From contig JAPOVO010000241.1 in assembly GCA_026708165.1 (NCBI GenBank), forward strand, positions 1 to 5,001: DNA of 5,001 nucleotides. Reading direction: 5' to 3'. Position 1 is the stretch's first letter, and the number at the start of each line of letters is the position of its first letter. The stretch is from Chloroflexota bacterium. Lineage in GTDB: Bacteria; Chloroflexota; UBA11872; VXNJ01. Positions 1 to 5,001 of this stretch are shown here, in pieces. The position numbers and the translations under genes are program-made. The notes beneath the pieces are model-generated. The model was not told the origin of the DNA and did no database searches. It saw only the letters and a program-made list of their open reading frames with translations.

Positions 1-32
1 GCCTCGCCGCCCTGCAGAAACCTGGACGCCTA

Positions 33-194
33 CTACCGGATCGGGACAAAGTAAGTCTGCGTGTCGGAGCCCGACAGTACCAGACCTTCGAAGATCACGC
101 GATGGTAAGAAATGGCCACCGCGGCGGTAATAGCCGCAACGCTCAGAAGCGCGGAGCCTGCTCCGGGGAGCGGTCTCGCTCCCGAACGAGTCAC
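33..194 (-). CDS. Possible small single-pass membrane protein (uncertain ORF)
   Basis: This is a 53-residue ORF on the minus strand, from GTG at 194 to a double TAG stop (33-35, then 30-32), lying 83 bases downstream of the ANTAR regulator on the same strand. The predicted product has a short basic N-terminus (MTRSGARPLPG), one apolar stretch at about residues 13-29 (ALLSVAAITAAVAIS) and a polar tail ending in TYFVPIR. That layout fits a small membrane protein with its N-terminus inside. In the last 25 or so codons most third positions are G or C, which is compatible with coding in this genome. Against it, there is no convincing Shine-Dalgarno sequence before GTG 194, an alternative GTG lies at 119, and I recognise no family. 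It could be chance open frame. The competing plus-strand frame through this stretch gives a low-complexity Arg/Ser-rich peptide and looks worse. Confidence 0.27.
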   Translation of the reverse strand: MTRSGARPLPGAGSALLSVAAITAAVAISYHRVIFEGLVLSGSDTQTYFVPIR

Positions 195-277
195 GTTCTA
201 GTCGTAGTCGATCCGATCCTGCGACCTGTCAAGTCGAGGTTCGAACTTGGATCGCCGGCTCGCATCGACCGGATCGA

Positions 278-871
278 TCAAACTTCCTCTGCCAGCAGCA
301 GCGCCTCGGCAATGTGCTTCATTGTGCGCCGCCGGTCCATGCTCAGCTTTTGAATCCGCTGAAACGCTTCCCGCTCCGAAAGCCCGTGCTTTTCCATTAG
401 CAGCCCCTTGGCCCGCTCGACCACCTTGCGAGTCTCCAGGCGCTCGGTCAGGTCTGCGACTTCGCTCGCCAGAACCTGGTAATCCCGAAATCGGGAAACG
501 GCCACCTCGATGGCCGGACGCAGATCGTTGTCTCGCAAAGGTTTGATCACGTACGCCATTACTCCCACTTCGCTCGCCTTCTGCACGAGTCCCTGGTCGG
601 AAAAGGCTGTTACTAGGACGACCGGCGCAATGCCCTCTCTGGTCAGCGTCTCGGCCGCCGATATGCCGTCGAGCACGGGCATCTTTATGTCCATAACCAC
701 GACGTTGGGTCGTGTTTGGCGAGCCAGATTCACGGCAGTCTCGCCGTCTGACGCGTCGCCGACAACCTGATAGCCGAGGTTTTCGAGACGCTCCCGGAGG
801 TCCATCCGGATTATGGTCTCGTCTTCGGCGACTACGACTCTCAGCGGCGTTGTGCCGGTCCCGGTTGCCAA
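278..871 (-). CDS. ANTAR-domain response regulator (PdtaR/AmiR-NasT type)
   Basis: This is a two-component response regulator whose output domain binds RNA. With the TTG start at 871 the product has 197 residues. Residues 11-125 form a receiver domain: an acidic pocket at E16/D17 (VVAEDE), the phospho-acceptor D61 in VVMDIKMP, T88 in VLVTAFS, and K110 in the K-P motif (YVIKPL). A coiled segment (about 125-145, LASEVADLTERLETRK) leads into an ANTAR three-helix domain (about 141-193) with the typical RAKGLLM, HGLSEREAF and MDRRRTMKHIAEALL stretches. Order, length and many residues match M. tuberculosis PdtaR (Rv1626, 205 residues). Family proteins bind paired hairpins in nascent RNA and prevent transcription termination; in mycobacteria PdtaR is phosphorylated by the kinase PdtaS. 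No kinase gene is in the window. The frame stays open to ATG 1039, but the extra 56 residues resemble nothing and are not expected in the family. TTG 871 has AGGCAGG 11 bases upstream and places the receiver domain normally. Confidence 0.93.
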   Translation of the reverse strand: MATGTGTTPLRVVVAEDETIIRMDLRERLENLGYQVVGDASDGETAVNLARQTRPNVVVMDIKMPVLDGISAAETLTREGIAPVVLVTAFSDQGLVQKASEVGVMAYVIKPLRDNDLRPAIEVAVSRFRDYQVLASEVADLTERLETRKVVERAKGLLMEKHGLSEREAFQRIQKLSMDRRRTMKHIAEALLLAEEV

Positions 872-882
872 CGTGAGTTTTT

Positions 883-889
883 CCTGCCT
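883..889 (-). promoter_or_regulatory. Candidate ribosome binding site for the ANTAR regulator
   Basis: AGGCAGG on the minus strand ends 11 bases before TTG 871. The spacing is slightly long but usable. It is the main sequence reason, together with the expected family N-terminus, for choosing TTG 871 over ATG 1039, ATG 1018 or TTG 979. Confidence 0.45.
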
Positions 890-924
890 GACGTTCTTCC
901 GATCCAGCGTAGCAGCAAGCGGAC

Positions 925-1016
925 GCGCGTTGCACGCGCTCCGAATCGCTAGAGCGACAATACTACATCTTGTAGCCAAGCCGACCTGTCGACGGGCCGG
1001 TACAATATCACGTACC
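925..1016. repeat. Cluster of four short inverted repeats in the divergent intergenic region
   Basis: Four perfect inverted repeats follow one another in the non-coding stretch between the ANTAR gene and dnaN. They are GCGCGT-TGC-ACGCGC at 925-939, TCGCT-AG-AGCGA at 946-957, CTACA-TCT-TGTAG at 963-975, and GGTAC (999-1003) with GTACC (1012-1016) around an 8-base AT-rich loop. The last one overlaps the candidate -10 box at 1001-1006. They could be operator half-sites or RNA hairpins in either leader. None has the six-base loop with A at position 1 and G at position 4 known for ANTAR target hairpins. Individually such short repeats occur by chance; their density is the only notable point. Confidence 0.4.
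1001..1006 (+). promoter_or_regulatory. Candidate -10 box for dnaN
   Basis: TACAAT matches the TATAAT consensus at five of six positions and stands out in a GC-rich stretch, 70 bases before the dnaN start. No good -35 hexamer lies at 16-18 bases. TTGTAG at 970-975 is too far away (25 bases). A second weak hexamer, TACCAT, lies at 1013-1018. The promoter call is therefore tentative. Confidence 0.25.
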
Positions 1017-1062
1017 ATAACCCGCGCAAATCTGCTCATAGGAGCTTGACCAACCGGGCTGC

Positions 1063-1070
1063 AAGGGAGG
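1063..1070 (+). promoter_or_regulatory. dnaN: Strong ribosome binding site fixing the dnaN start
   Basis: AAGGGAGG lies five bases before TTG 1076. It is the best Shine-Dalgarno sequence in the window. It supports TTG 1076 over the in-frame TTG at 1046, which would add ten residues not expected in the clamp family. Confidence 0.8.
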
Positions 1071-1075
1071 CCGCG

Positions 1076-2206
1076 TTGAAGCTTACGTGCGTGCAGGAGA
1101 ATCTCAGTAAGGCACTTTCGGTCGTAAACCGGGCGGTCGCCACGCGCACCAGCCTTCCCGTCCTCTCGAATGTGCTCGTCGCTACCGAGCGGTCCATGCT
1201 CAAGCTCTCTGCCACCAATATGGAGATTTCCACCACGGTGATGGTGGGATGCAAGATCGATTCCGAAGGAGCCGTAACCGTTCCGGCGCGCATGCTCTCC
1301 GATCTTGTTTCTCAGTTCGATGCCGGACCCGTCGATTTCGAGTTGAACCCCGAGACGTTGGAGCTGTCCCTGTCCTCGGGGAAATACAACGCCACGTTGA
1401 AAGGTATTTCAGCTGATGACTTTCCTCCGCTGCCGGCCGCCGAACCCGGTACCGTGTTGCGGATCGACGCCGCCACCCTCAAGCAAATGATCGACCTCTC
1501 CACAATCGCCACTGCCACCGACGACAGCAGGCCTGTGCTGGCAGGAGTGTCGATATCGATAAGTCCCGACTCGCTGGTATTCGCCGCCGCCGACGGCTAC
1601 CGCTTGGCGATCAAGAAATTGAACGCCGAAACCGACGTCGGCAGAGGCGTCCAGATCATCGTCCCTCGAAGCAGCATGCTTGAGCTGTCGCGGATACTTG
1701 GCGATACCAACGAAGAGGTCGAGATCGTTATCTCCCCCCAGGCGACACACGCCGCTTTCCAGGTCGCGGGGATTCAGATGATTTCTCACCTGATCGAGGG
1801 ACAGTTCCCGAATTACGAGCAGTTGGTGCCGACCGATTGCTCCACCCGCCTTTTGCTCAGCACCGCCGAGTTTTCGAAGGCGACAAGAATTGCGGCGATC
1901 TTTGCGCGCAGCGGCTCCAACGTCATCCGTTTGGAAATCGACGCGGGCGAAGCTGATGGAGGCACAGTGTCCGTATCGGCGGAGTCGGCGGACATCGGCG
2001 GAAACTCCGGCGTAATCGACGCGGAGGTAGACGGCGAGCAGGCGTTTATAGCCTTCAATGCCCGCTTCCTTGGTGAATGCCTTGGTACAATTCACACGGA
2101 AGAAGTGGAGGTACAACTGTCGGGCGCTACAAGCCCCGGGCTGATACGTCCCAGGGGTGATGACTCTTACACACATGTCATCATGCCGATGCACACCGTC
2201 CGCTAG
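1076..2206 (+). CDS. dnaN: DNA polymerase III subunit beta (sliding clamp)
   Basis: This is the replication sliding clamp: a homodimeric ring that encircles DNA, tethers the polymerase III core and binds other replication and repair proteins through a hydrophobic cleft. The product has 376 residues from TTG 1076, close to the usual 365-380. The N-terminus MKLTCVQENLSKAL followed by RAVATRTSLPVLSNVL (about 19-34) is the canonical first strand and helix. Three successive clamp domains span roughly 1-122, 125-245 and 248-376. Conserved markers are DGYRLA (173-178) in domain 2, EGQFPNYEQLVP (241-252) at the domain 2/3 junction, and VIMPM near the C-terminus (368-372), which contributes to the partner-binding cleft. 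No truncation or frameshift is seen. dnaA and recF are not adjacent; the upstream neighbour is a divergent regulator and the downstream gene a molybdoenzyme. No DnaA-box cluster is visible. This could be the main clamp gene away from an origin, or a second copy. Confidence 0.97.
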   Translation: MKLTCVQENLSKALSVVNRAVATRTSLPVLSNVLVATERSMLKLSATNMEISTTVMVGCKIDSEGAVTVPARMLSDLVSQFDAGPVDFELNPETLELSLSSGKYNATLKGISADDFPPLPAAEPGTVLRIDAATLKQMIDLSTIATATDDSRPVLAGVSISISPDSLVFAAADGYRLAIKKLNAETDVGRGVQIIVPRSSMLELSRILGDTNEEVEIVISPQATHAAFQVAGIQMISHLIEGQFPNYEQLVPTDCSTRLLLSTAEFSKATRIAAIFARSGSNVIRLEIDAGEADGGTVSVSAESADIGGNSGVIDAEVDGEQAFIAFNARFLGECLGTIHTEEVEVQLSGATSPGLIRPRGDDSYTHVIMPMHTVR

Positions 2207-2208
2207 AA

Positions 2209-2246
2209 ACCGAACGGTCGGTCGGAGCGTATTACCGTCTGACGGT
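2209..2246 (+). terminator. Two weak hairpins after dnaN
   Basis: Directly after the dnaN stop are ACCGA-ACGG-TCGGT (2209-2222) and ACCGT-CTG-ACGGT (2234-2246), both perfect 5-bp stems with short loops. Neither is followed by a run of T, so factor-independent termination is doubtful. They may be weak attenuation or RNA-end structures, or operator sites for the downstream gene, which starts 28 bases later. Confidence 0.3.
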
Positions 2247-2274
2247 TGGTAGTTGAAGATCTGGGCTGTCTGTT

Positions 2275-3834
2275 ATGAAACGATTAATCTCCAAGGCGCG
2301 AACCTGGCCGGTCCTCCAATCCGCACTCGGCGGACTCATCGCCTCGGCGGCCGCACTCGGCGCTAGTGAGCTTGTCGCCGGATTTTCCTCTGGCCTGCCT
2401 TCAATGCTCCTGGCGGTCGGCAAGCTCGTCATCGACTACTCGCCCCCCGCCATGGAAGATTTCGCCATAAATGTCTTCGGCACCAACGACAAGCTCGCGC
2501 TCATCGTTGGCACCATCATTCTTTCGCTCGTCATCGGGGCCTTGCTCGGCATTCTCGCAATGCGCTTCTACGTGCTGGCCGGCGCGGGATTCGCCGCATT
2601 CGGCGCCCTCGGTGCCTTCTCCGCAATCCGGGACCCGGTGTATGGACCCGCCGCATCGGTGTTCGTCGCGGCCGTCACCGCGGCCGTGGGCATCATCGTG
2701 CTCGGCTGGCTCGTTTTCCGCCGGCCGCGCCCCACCGACCGTGAGAGCTACGCCCCTCAGACGCCGATGCCCAGGCGTACCTTCCTTTATCGGGGAGGCG
2801 GCCTGGTTGCCTTGGCAATCGGTTTCGCCGCCGCCGGGCGTGCACTCGCCGAACGCGGCAAGGCCGTCATCCTGAGCCGGGAAGAGGTAGTGCTGCCTCG
2901 CCCCAGCGAGTTTGTTGATCCTCCCTCCCCCGACAAGGCCATGGACGTCCCCGGTCTTGATCCGCTGATAACTCCCAATGACGACTTCTACCGCATCGAT
3001 ACCGCTCTTTCGATCCCCAAGGTCGATCCCGATTCGTGGCGGCTGAACGTCACGGGCATGGTCGACCGCCCCTATGAGTTGACGTTCGAAGATCTGCTTG
3101 GAATGGAGACGATCGAGCGCTACGTCACCCTCTCCTGCGTGTCAAACGACGTAGGCGGCGATCTTGTCGGCAACGCCAAGTGGCTCGGCGTCCCCCTACG
3201 CACGATCCTCAATCGCGCCGGCGTTCAGGAAGGCGCCACCCAGATAGTCGGTCGCAGCGTGGACGACTTCACGGTCGGATTCCGAACCGAGATCGCCTTC
3301 GACGGCCGGGACGCTCTCGTAGCGGTTGGAATGAACGACGAGCCGCTGCCGTTCGACCATGGATTCCCCGCGCGTCTGGTAGTGCCCGGACTCTACGGCT
3401 ACGTGTCCGCGACCAAGTGGCTGAGGGAGATCGAGTTGACGACCTGGGAAGGATTCAACGCTTACTGGATTCCGAGAGGCTGGGCCAAGCGCGCGCCGGT
3501 CAAGACGCAGTCGCGTATTGACATTCCGCAGCATCTGCGTACTCTTCCGCCCGGACCGGCGCAGGCGGCCGGATTCGCATGGGCGCCGACCCGAGGCATC
3601 GACAAGGTCGAGTGCCAGATCGGCGACGGCCCCTGGAAGGAAGCGCGTCTCGGCGAGGCCCTGACCAAGGACGCTTGGCGGCGCTGGGTGTTTGACTTCG
3701 AAGCCGTCTCAGGTAATCACACCATCAGGGTCCGCGCCACCGACGGAACTGGCGAGACGCAGACCTCGAAGGTTCACGAGGCGCGTCCCGACGGCGCGAC
3801 CGGGTATCATACCGTCTCGTTCGGAGTACGCTAG
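2275..3834 (+). CDS. Membrane-anchored molybdopterin-dependent oxidoreductase (sulfite oxidase fold)
   Basis: The product has 519 residues and combines an N-terminal membrane module with a molybdenum-cofactor enzyme domain. Apolar helices lie at about 13-36, 74-96, 98-118, 126-148 and 174-188. Arg-rich segments (RRPRP at 149-153, PRRTFL at 166-171) fall between helices 4 and 5, so this loop should be cytoplasmic and the enzyme domain outside the membrane. The catalytic domain (about 230-390) opens with PNDDFYRIDTAL (234-245), a family signature, and carries the expected molybdenum-ligand Cys288 in TLSCVSNDVGG, followed by GNAKWLGVPL. PARLVVPGLYGYVSATKWL (365-383) is the substrate/cofactor-side motif. 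Residues about 395-519 look like the Ig-like dimerisation domain of sulfite oxidases. Members oxidise or reduce small oxo-compounds; the substrate here cannot be told. ATG 2275 has no good Shine-Dalgarno sequence, but the first helix is normal for the family and later starts would remove it. No partner cytochrome or heme subunit is adjacent. Confidence 0.92.
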   Translation: MKRLISKARTWPVLQSALGGLIASAAALGASELVAGFSSGLPSMLLAVGKLVIDYSPPAMEDFAINVFGTNDKLALIVGTIILSLVIGALLGILAMRFYVLAGAGFAAFGALGAFSAIRDPVYGPAASVFVAAVTAAVGIIVLGWLVFRRPRPTDRESYAPQTPMPRRTFLYRGGGLVALAIGFAAAGRALAERGKAVILSREEVVLPRPSEFVDPPSPDKAMDVPGLDPLITPNDDFYRIDTALSIPKVDPDSWRLNVTGMVDRPYELTFEDLLGMETIERYVTLSCVSNDVGGDLVGNAKWLGVPLRTILNRAGVQEGATQIVGRSVDDFTVGFRTEIAFDGRDALVAVGMNDEPLPFDHGFPARLVVPGLYGYVSATKWLREIELTTWEGFNAYWIPRGWAKRAPVKTQSRIDIPQHLRTLPPGPAQAAGFAWAPTRGIDKVECQIGDGPWKEARLGEALTKDAWRRWVFDFEAVSGNHTIRVRATDGTGETQTSKVHEARPDGATGYHTVSFGVR

Positions 3835-4093
3835 ACCACCCGCGTAGTCTCGACGGCTTCCTAGCCGAAGCTTGGAAAGCGTCGGTCGACGACGCCTAAC
3901 CCCCTCTCCCTCGACGGGAGAGGGTTGGGGGGACGGTGTCCAACCAGCAACTAGCCGACGGTAGAGGCTGTAGAACTATCAAACGGATCCAACGCGCTGC
4001 GGCGCGACTGAAAATCGACATGCACTTGAATGCCATTCAGGGATGTGTCACGCCCGTGTGGTCACGCGTCCGCCTGACCATGCGATCACGTAG
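3835..4093. other. Non-coding stretch with hairpins and short repeats
   Basis: This 259-base gap holds no credible gene. From left to right it contains CGGCT-TCCT-AGCCG (3854-3867) and GCGTCG-GTCGA-CGACGC (3879-3895), then the 9-bp stem at 3902-3924 listed separately. After these come CGCGC-TGCG-GCGCG (3993-4006), TGAAT-GCC-ATTCA (4027-4039), a direct repeat of GTCACGC at 4047-4053 and 4061-4067, and an inverted repeat TGGTCA (4059-4064)/TGACCA (4075-4080). The promoter of the downstream phosphorylase should lie in the right half, but I see no convincing -35/-10 pair. Confidence 0.6.
3902..3924. repeat. REP-like GC-rich hairpin, possible transcription end
   Basis: CCCTCTCCC (3902-3910) and GGGAGAGGG (3916-3924) form a perfect 9-bp stem with loop TCGAC. 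The stem can be lengthened by two C-G pairs (3900-3901 with 3927-3928) if the TT at 3925-3926 bulges. It is followed by TTGGGGGG, not a T-run, so it is not a classic intrinsic terminator for the molybdoenzyme gene. From general knowledge, this CCCTCTCCC/GGGAGAGGG pattern is common as a dispersed intergenic palindrome in GC-rich bacterial genomes. Only one copy is in this window, so repetition cannot be shown here. Confidence 0.6.
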
Positions 4094-4930
4094 TTGAGCT
4101 CCCCCGTGTCCGGCCGGGCCAAACACGCTTCCGGCCCCGATTTCCTCACCAATCAGGGTGCGGATGAGCCGGTCATAACAGTCGCCCACCAGAGAGAGGT
4201 ACTCGGCAGGCGCAGCTTCCGTGGCGAACCGGCCTCCGAGCGCCCGCCCATTGCGGAAACCGTCGTTCTCAGTATCCTTGGCCACGAGGAAATGGACTGG
4301 TGCCTGGAGGGTTTGGGTGCCGCCAATGGCTCTGAAGCAACGGAGGAACGCGGATGGCTAGTTTCAGTCGATGAGATTTCCGTTGTTGGGCCGTGCGTCT
4401 ACGCGCCTAAAGTCGCTGGTACGTTCGAGAGCCTGAAGCAGGACGGTGTTAAAACGGTGATAGCTTTCGGATGGTGCGGCGCTGTCCACCCCGAGGTGCG
4501 TGTCGGAGACATCCTGCTCGCCGGTTCGGTAATTCGCGAGGAAGGTGCCTCCTATCACTATCTGCCCGCGGACGCCGATCCATTGCCATCCCCAACCGTC
4601 AACGGCGCCCTCCGCAGCGCCGCCGCCGGTGCCGGAGTCGCCCTCAGGGAAGGCCCCATCTGGACCACGGACGCCCCCTATCGTGAGACGCGACACAAGG
4701 TGAAAAACTTCGCGGCTCGGGGTGTACTGGGAGTCGATATGGAGACGAGCGCTATCGTTTCCCTTGGCAGCGCGATGGGCATCGACGTGGGCGTTCTGCT
4801 GCTCGTCTCGGACGAGCTGTGGGATCGCGAGTGGCGATGGGGCGTCCCTACACCCGCATTCGCCCACGCCCGCCGCAGCTACGTTCAAATAGCCGCCGAC
4901 GCGGCCCTGACCCTGGCCAATGAATCCTGA
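4094..4930 (+). CDS. Nucleoside phosphorylase family protein (uridine/purine phosphorylase fold, PF01048)
   Basis: The product has 278 residues and is predicted to cleave a nucleoside with phosphate to give base and ribose-1-phosphate, acting in salvage in the cytoplasm. The phosphorylase core covers about 55-275. Visible family motifs are VVGPCVYAPKVAGTFESL (97-114), the glycine-rich GWCGAV followed by VGDILLA (126-143), REEGASYHYLP (148-158), TDAPYRET (192-199), and VDMETSA (214-220), whose M-E pair normally holds the ribose. VSDE (238-241) corresponds to the base-proximal Asp region. The classic phosphate-loop G-D-P-x-R of E. coli Udp is absent; SILGHEEMD (60-68) sits there, so substrate and even phosphorolytic activity are uncertain. 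The N-terminal 50 residues (FLTNQGADEPVITV, REVLGRR) are an extension relative to Udp. An in-frame TAG at 4091 limits the start to TTG 4094 or GTG 4106; neither has a clear Shine-Dalgarno sequence. It overlaps the next gene by 11 bases. Confidence 0.87.
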   Translation: MSSPVSGRAKHASGPDFLTNQGADEPVITVAHQREVLGRRSFRGEPASERPPIAETVVLSILGHEEMDWCLEGLGAANGSEATEERGWLVSVDEISVVGPCVYAPKVAGTFESLKQDGVKTVIAFGWCGAVHPEVRVGDILLAGSVIREEGASYHYLPADADPLPSPTVNGALRSAAAGAGVALREGPIWTTDAPYRETRHKVKNFAARGVLGVDMETSAIVSLGSAMGIDVGVLLLVSDELWDREWRWGVPTPAFAHARRSYVQIAADAALTLANES

Positions 4931-5001
4931 TTCGATCCGTCGCGCCGACGGCAAGCGCCCCAAGGTGGTGATGCGTTGCGCCCCGACCAAGTACCAGCCC
5001 C
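4920..5001 (+). CDS. Start of an unidentified gene, cut by the window edge
   Basis: ATG 4920 opens a frame that is still open at the window end, giving 27 codons: MNPDSIRRADGKRPKV, then VMRCAPTKYQP. An in-frame TGA at 4908 makes this ATG the first possible start. The frame overlaps the last 11 bases of the phosphorylase gene, which suggests translational coupling in one operon. Third positions are mostly G or C and the peptide looks natural, but I do not recognise the family from this short piece. There is no clear Shine-Dalgarno sequence, consistent with coupled translation. Confidence 0.6.
   Translation, partial: MNPDSIRRADGKRPKVVMRCAPTKYQP

Noticed and set aside
232..256. tRNA-like T-arm (GAGGTTCGAAC) near the end of the ANTAR gene
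   Set aside because: The flanking five bases on each side do not pair and no acceptor, anticodon arm or CCA end can be drawn around it.
102..353. Plus-strand ORF of 83 residues
   Set aside because: Its second half is antisense to the ANTAR gene, and the product is an Arg/Ser-rich low-complexity peptide without domains.
198..935. Long minus-strand ORF of 245 residues overlapping the ANTAR gene
   Set aside because: Its product is Arg/Gly-rich with no domain, and it is a shifted reading of the clearly coding ANTAR frame.
872..1039. N-terminal extension of the ANTAR regulator to ATG 1039
   Set aside because: The extra 56 residues have no resemblance to the family, would fill the divergent promoter region, and TTG 871 with AGGCAGG upstream gives the normal family length.
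1046..1075. Earlier TTG start for dnaN at 1046
   Set aside because: It adds ten residues absent from clamp proteins, and the strong AAGGGAGG at 1063-1070 lies inside that extension, pointing to TTG 1076.
1409..2194. Minus-strand ORF of 261 residues opposite dnaN
   Set aside because: It is fully antisense to a well-conserved dnaN, and its composition is typical of a GC-rich shadow frame.
4364..4990. Minus-strand ORF of 208 residues opposite the phosphorylase
   Set aside because: It is Gly/Arg-rich with no domain, and the plus strand carries clear phosphorylase motifs.
1..5001. CRISPR array, insertion sequence or toxin-antitoxin pair
   Set aside because: No regularly spaced direct repeats, transposase motifs, terminal inverted repeats or toxin-like small gene pairs were seen on either strand.

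Overview
The window is bacterial chromosomal DNA, GC-rich (by eye around 60%) and tightly packed with genes. It holds four confidently identified genes, the start of a fifth at the right edge, and one doubtful small ORF at the left edge. Three of the four main genes appear to start with TTG. No tRNA, rRNA, insertion sequence, prophage gene or CRISPR array is visible. The protein types (a PdtaR-type ANTAR regulator, a 376-residue beta clamp, a membrane-anchored sulfite-oxidase-fold enzyme, and a divergent nucleoside phosphorylase) suggest Chloroflexota (Dehalococcoidia/SAR202-like) or possibly Actinomycetota. That placement is inference from sequence resemblance, not a search result.

Left part (1-1075). 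A response regulator with a receiver domain and a C-terminal ANTAR RNA-binding domain lies on the minus strand (278-871). Downstream of it on the same strand is a possible 53-residue single-pass membrane ORF (33-194), which is weakly supported. Upstream of it is a 204-base divergent intergenic region (872-1075) facing dnaN, with four short perfect inverted repeats and a candidate -10 box.

Middle (1076-3834). dnaN, the DNA polymerase III sliding clamp, is on the plus strand, with its start fixed by a strong Shine-Dalgarno sequence. After 68 bases comes a five-helix membrane protein with a periplasmic sulfite-oxidase-type molybdopterin domain. It carries the molybdenum-ligand cysteine and an internal twin-arginine-like motif just before its last helix.

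Right part (3835-5001). A 259-base non-coding stretch contains a row of hairpins, including a 9-bp GC-rich stem of the kind often found dispersed between genes. It is followed by a nucleoside phosphorylase (4094-4930) and, overlapping its end by 11 bases, the first 27 codons of an unidentified gene that runs off the window.

The genes do not form one obvious pathway. dnaN is housekeeping replication, the ANTAR protein is an RNA-level regulator, the molybdoenzyme is a periplasmic redox enzyme, and the phosphorylase with its overlapping neighbour looks like the start of a metabolic or salvage operon. I did not find convincing evidence of a novel defence or mobile system. The points most worth checking are the repeat-rich divergent region, the architecture of the molybdoenzyme, and the hairpin cluster after it.
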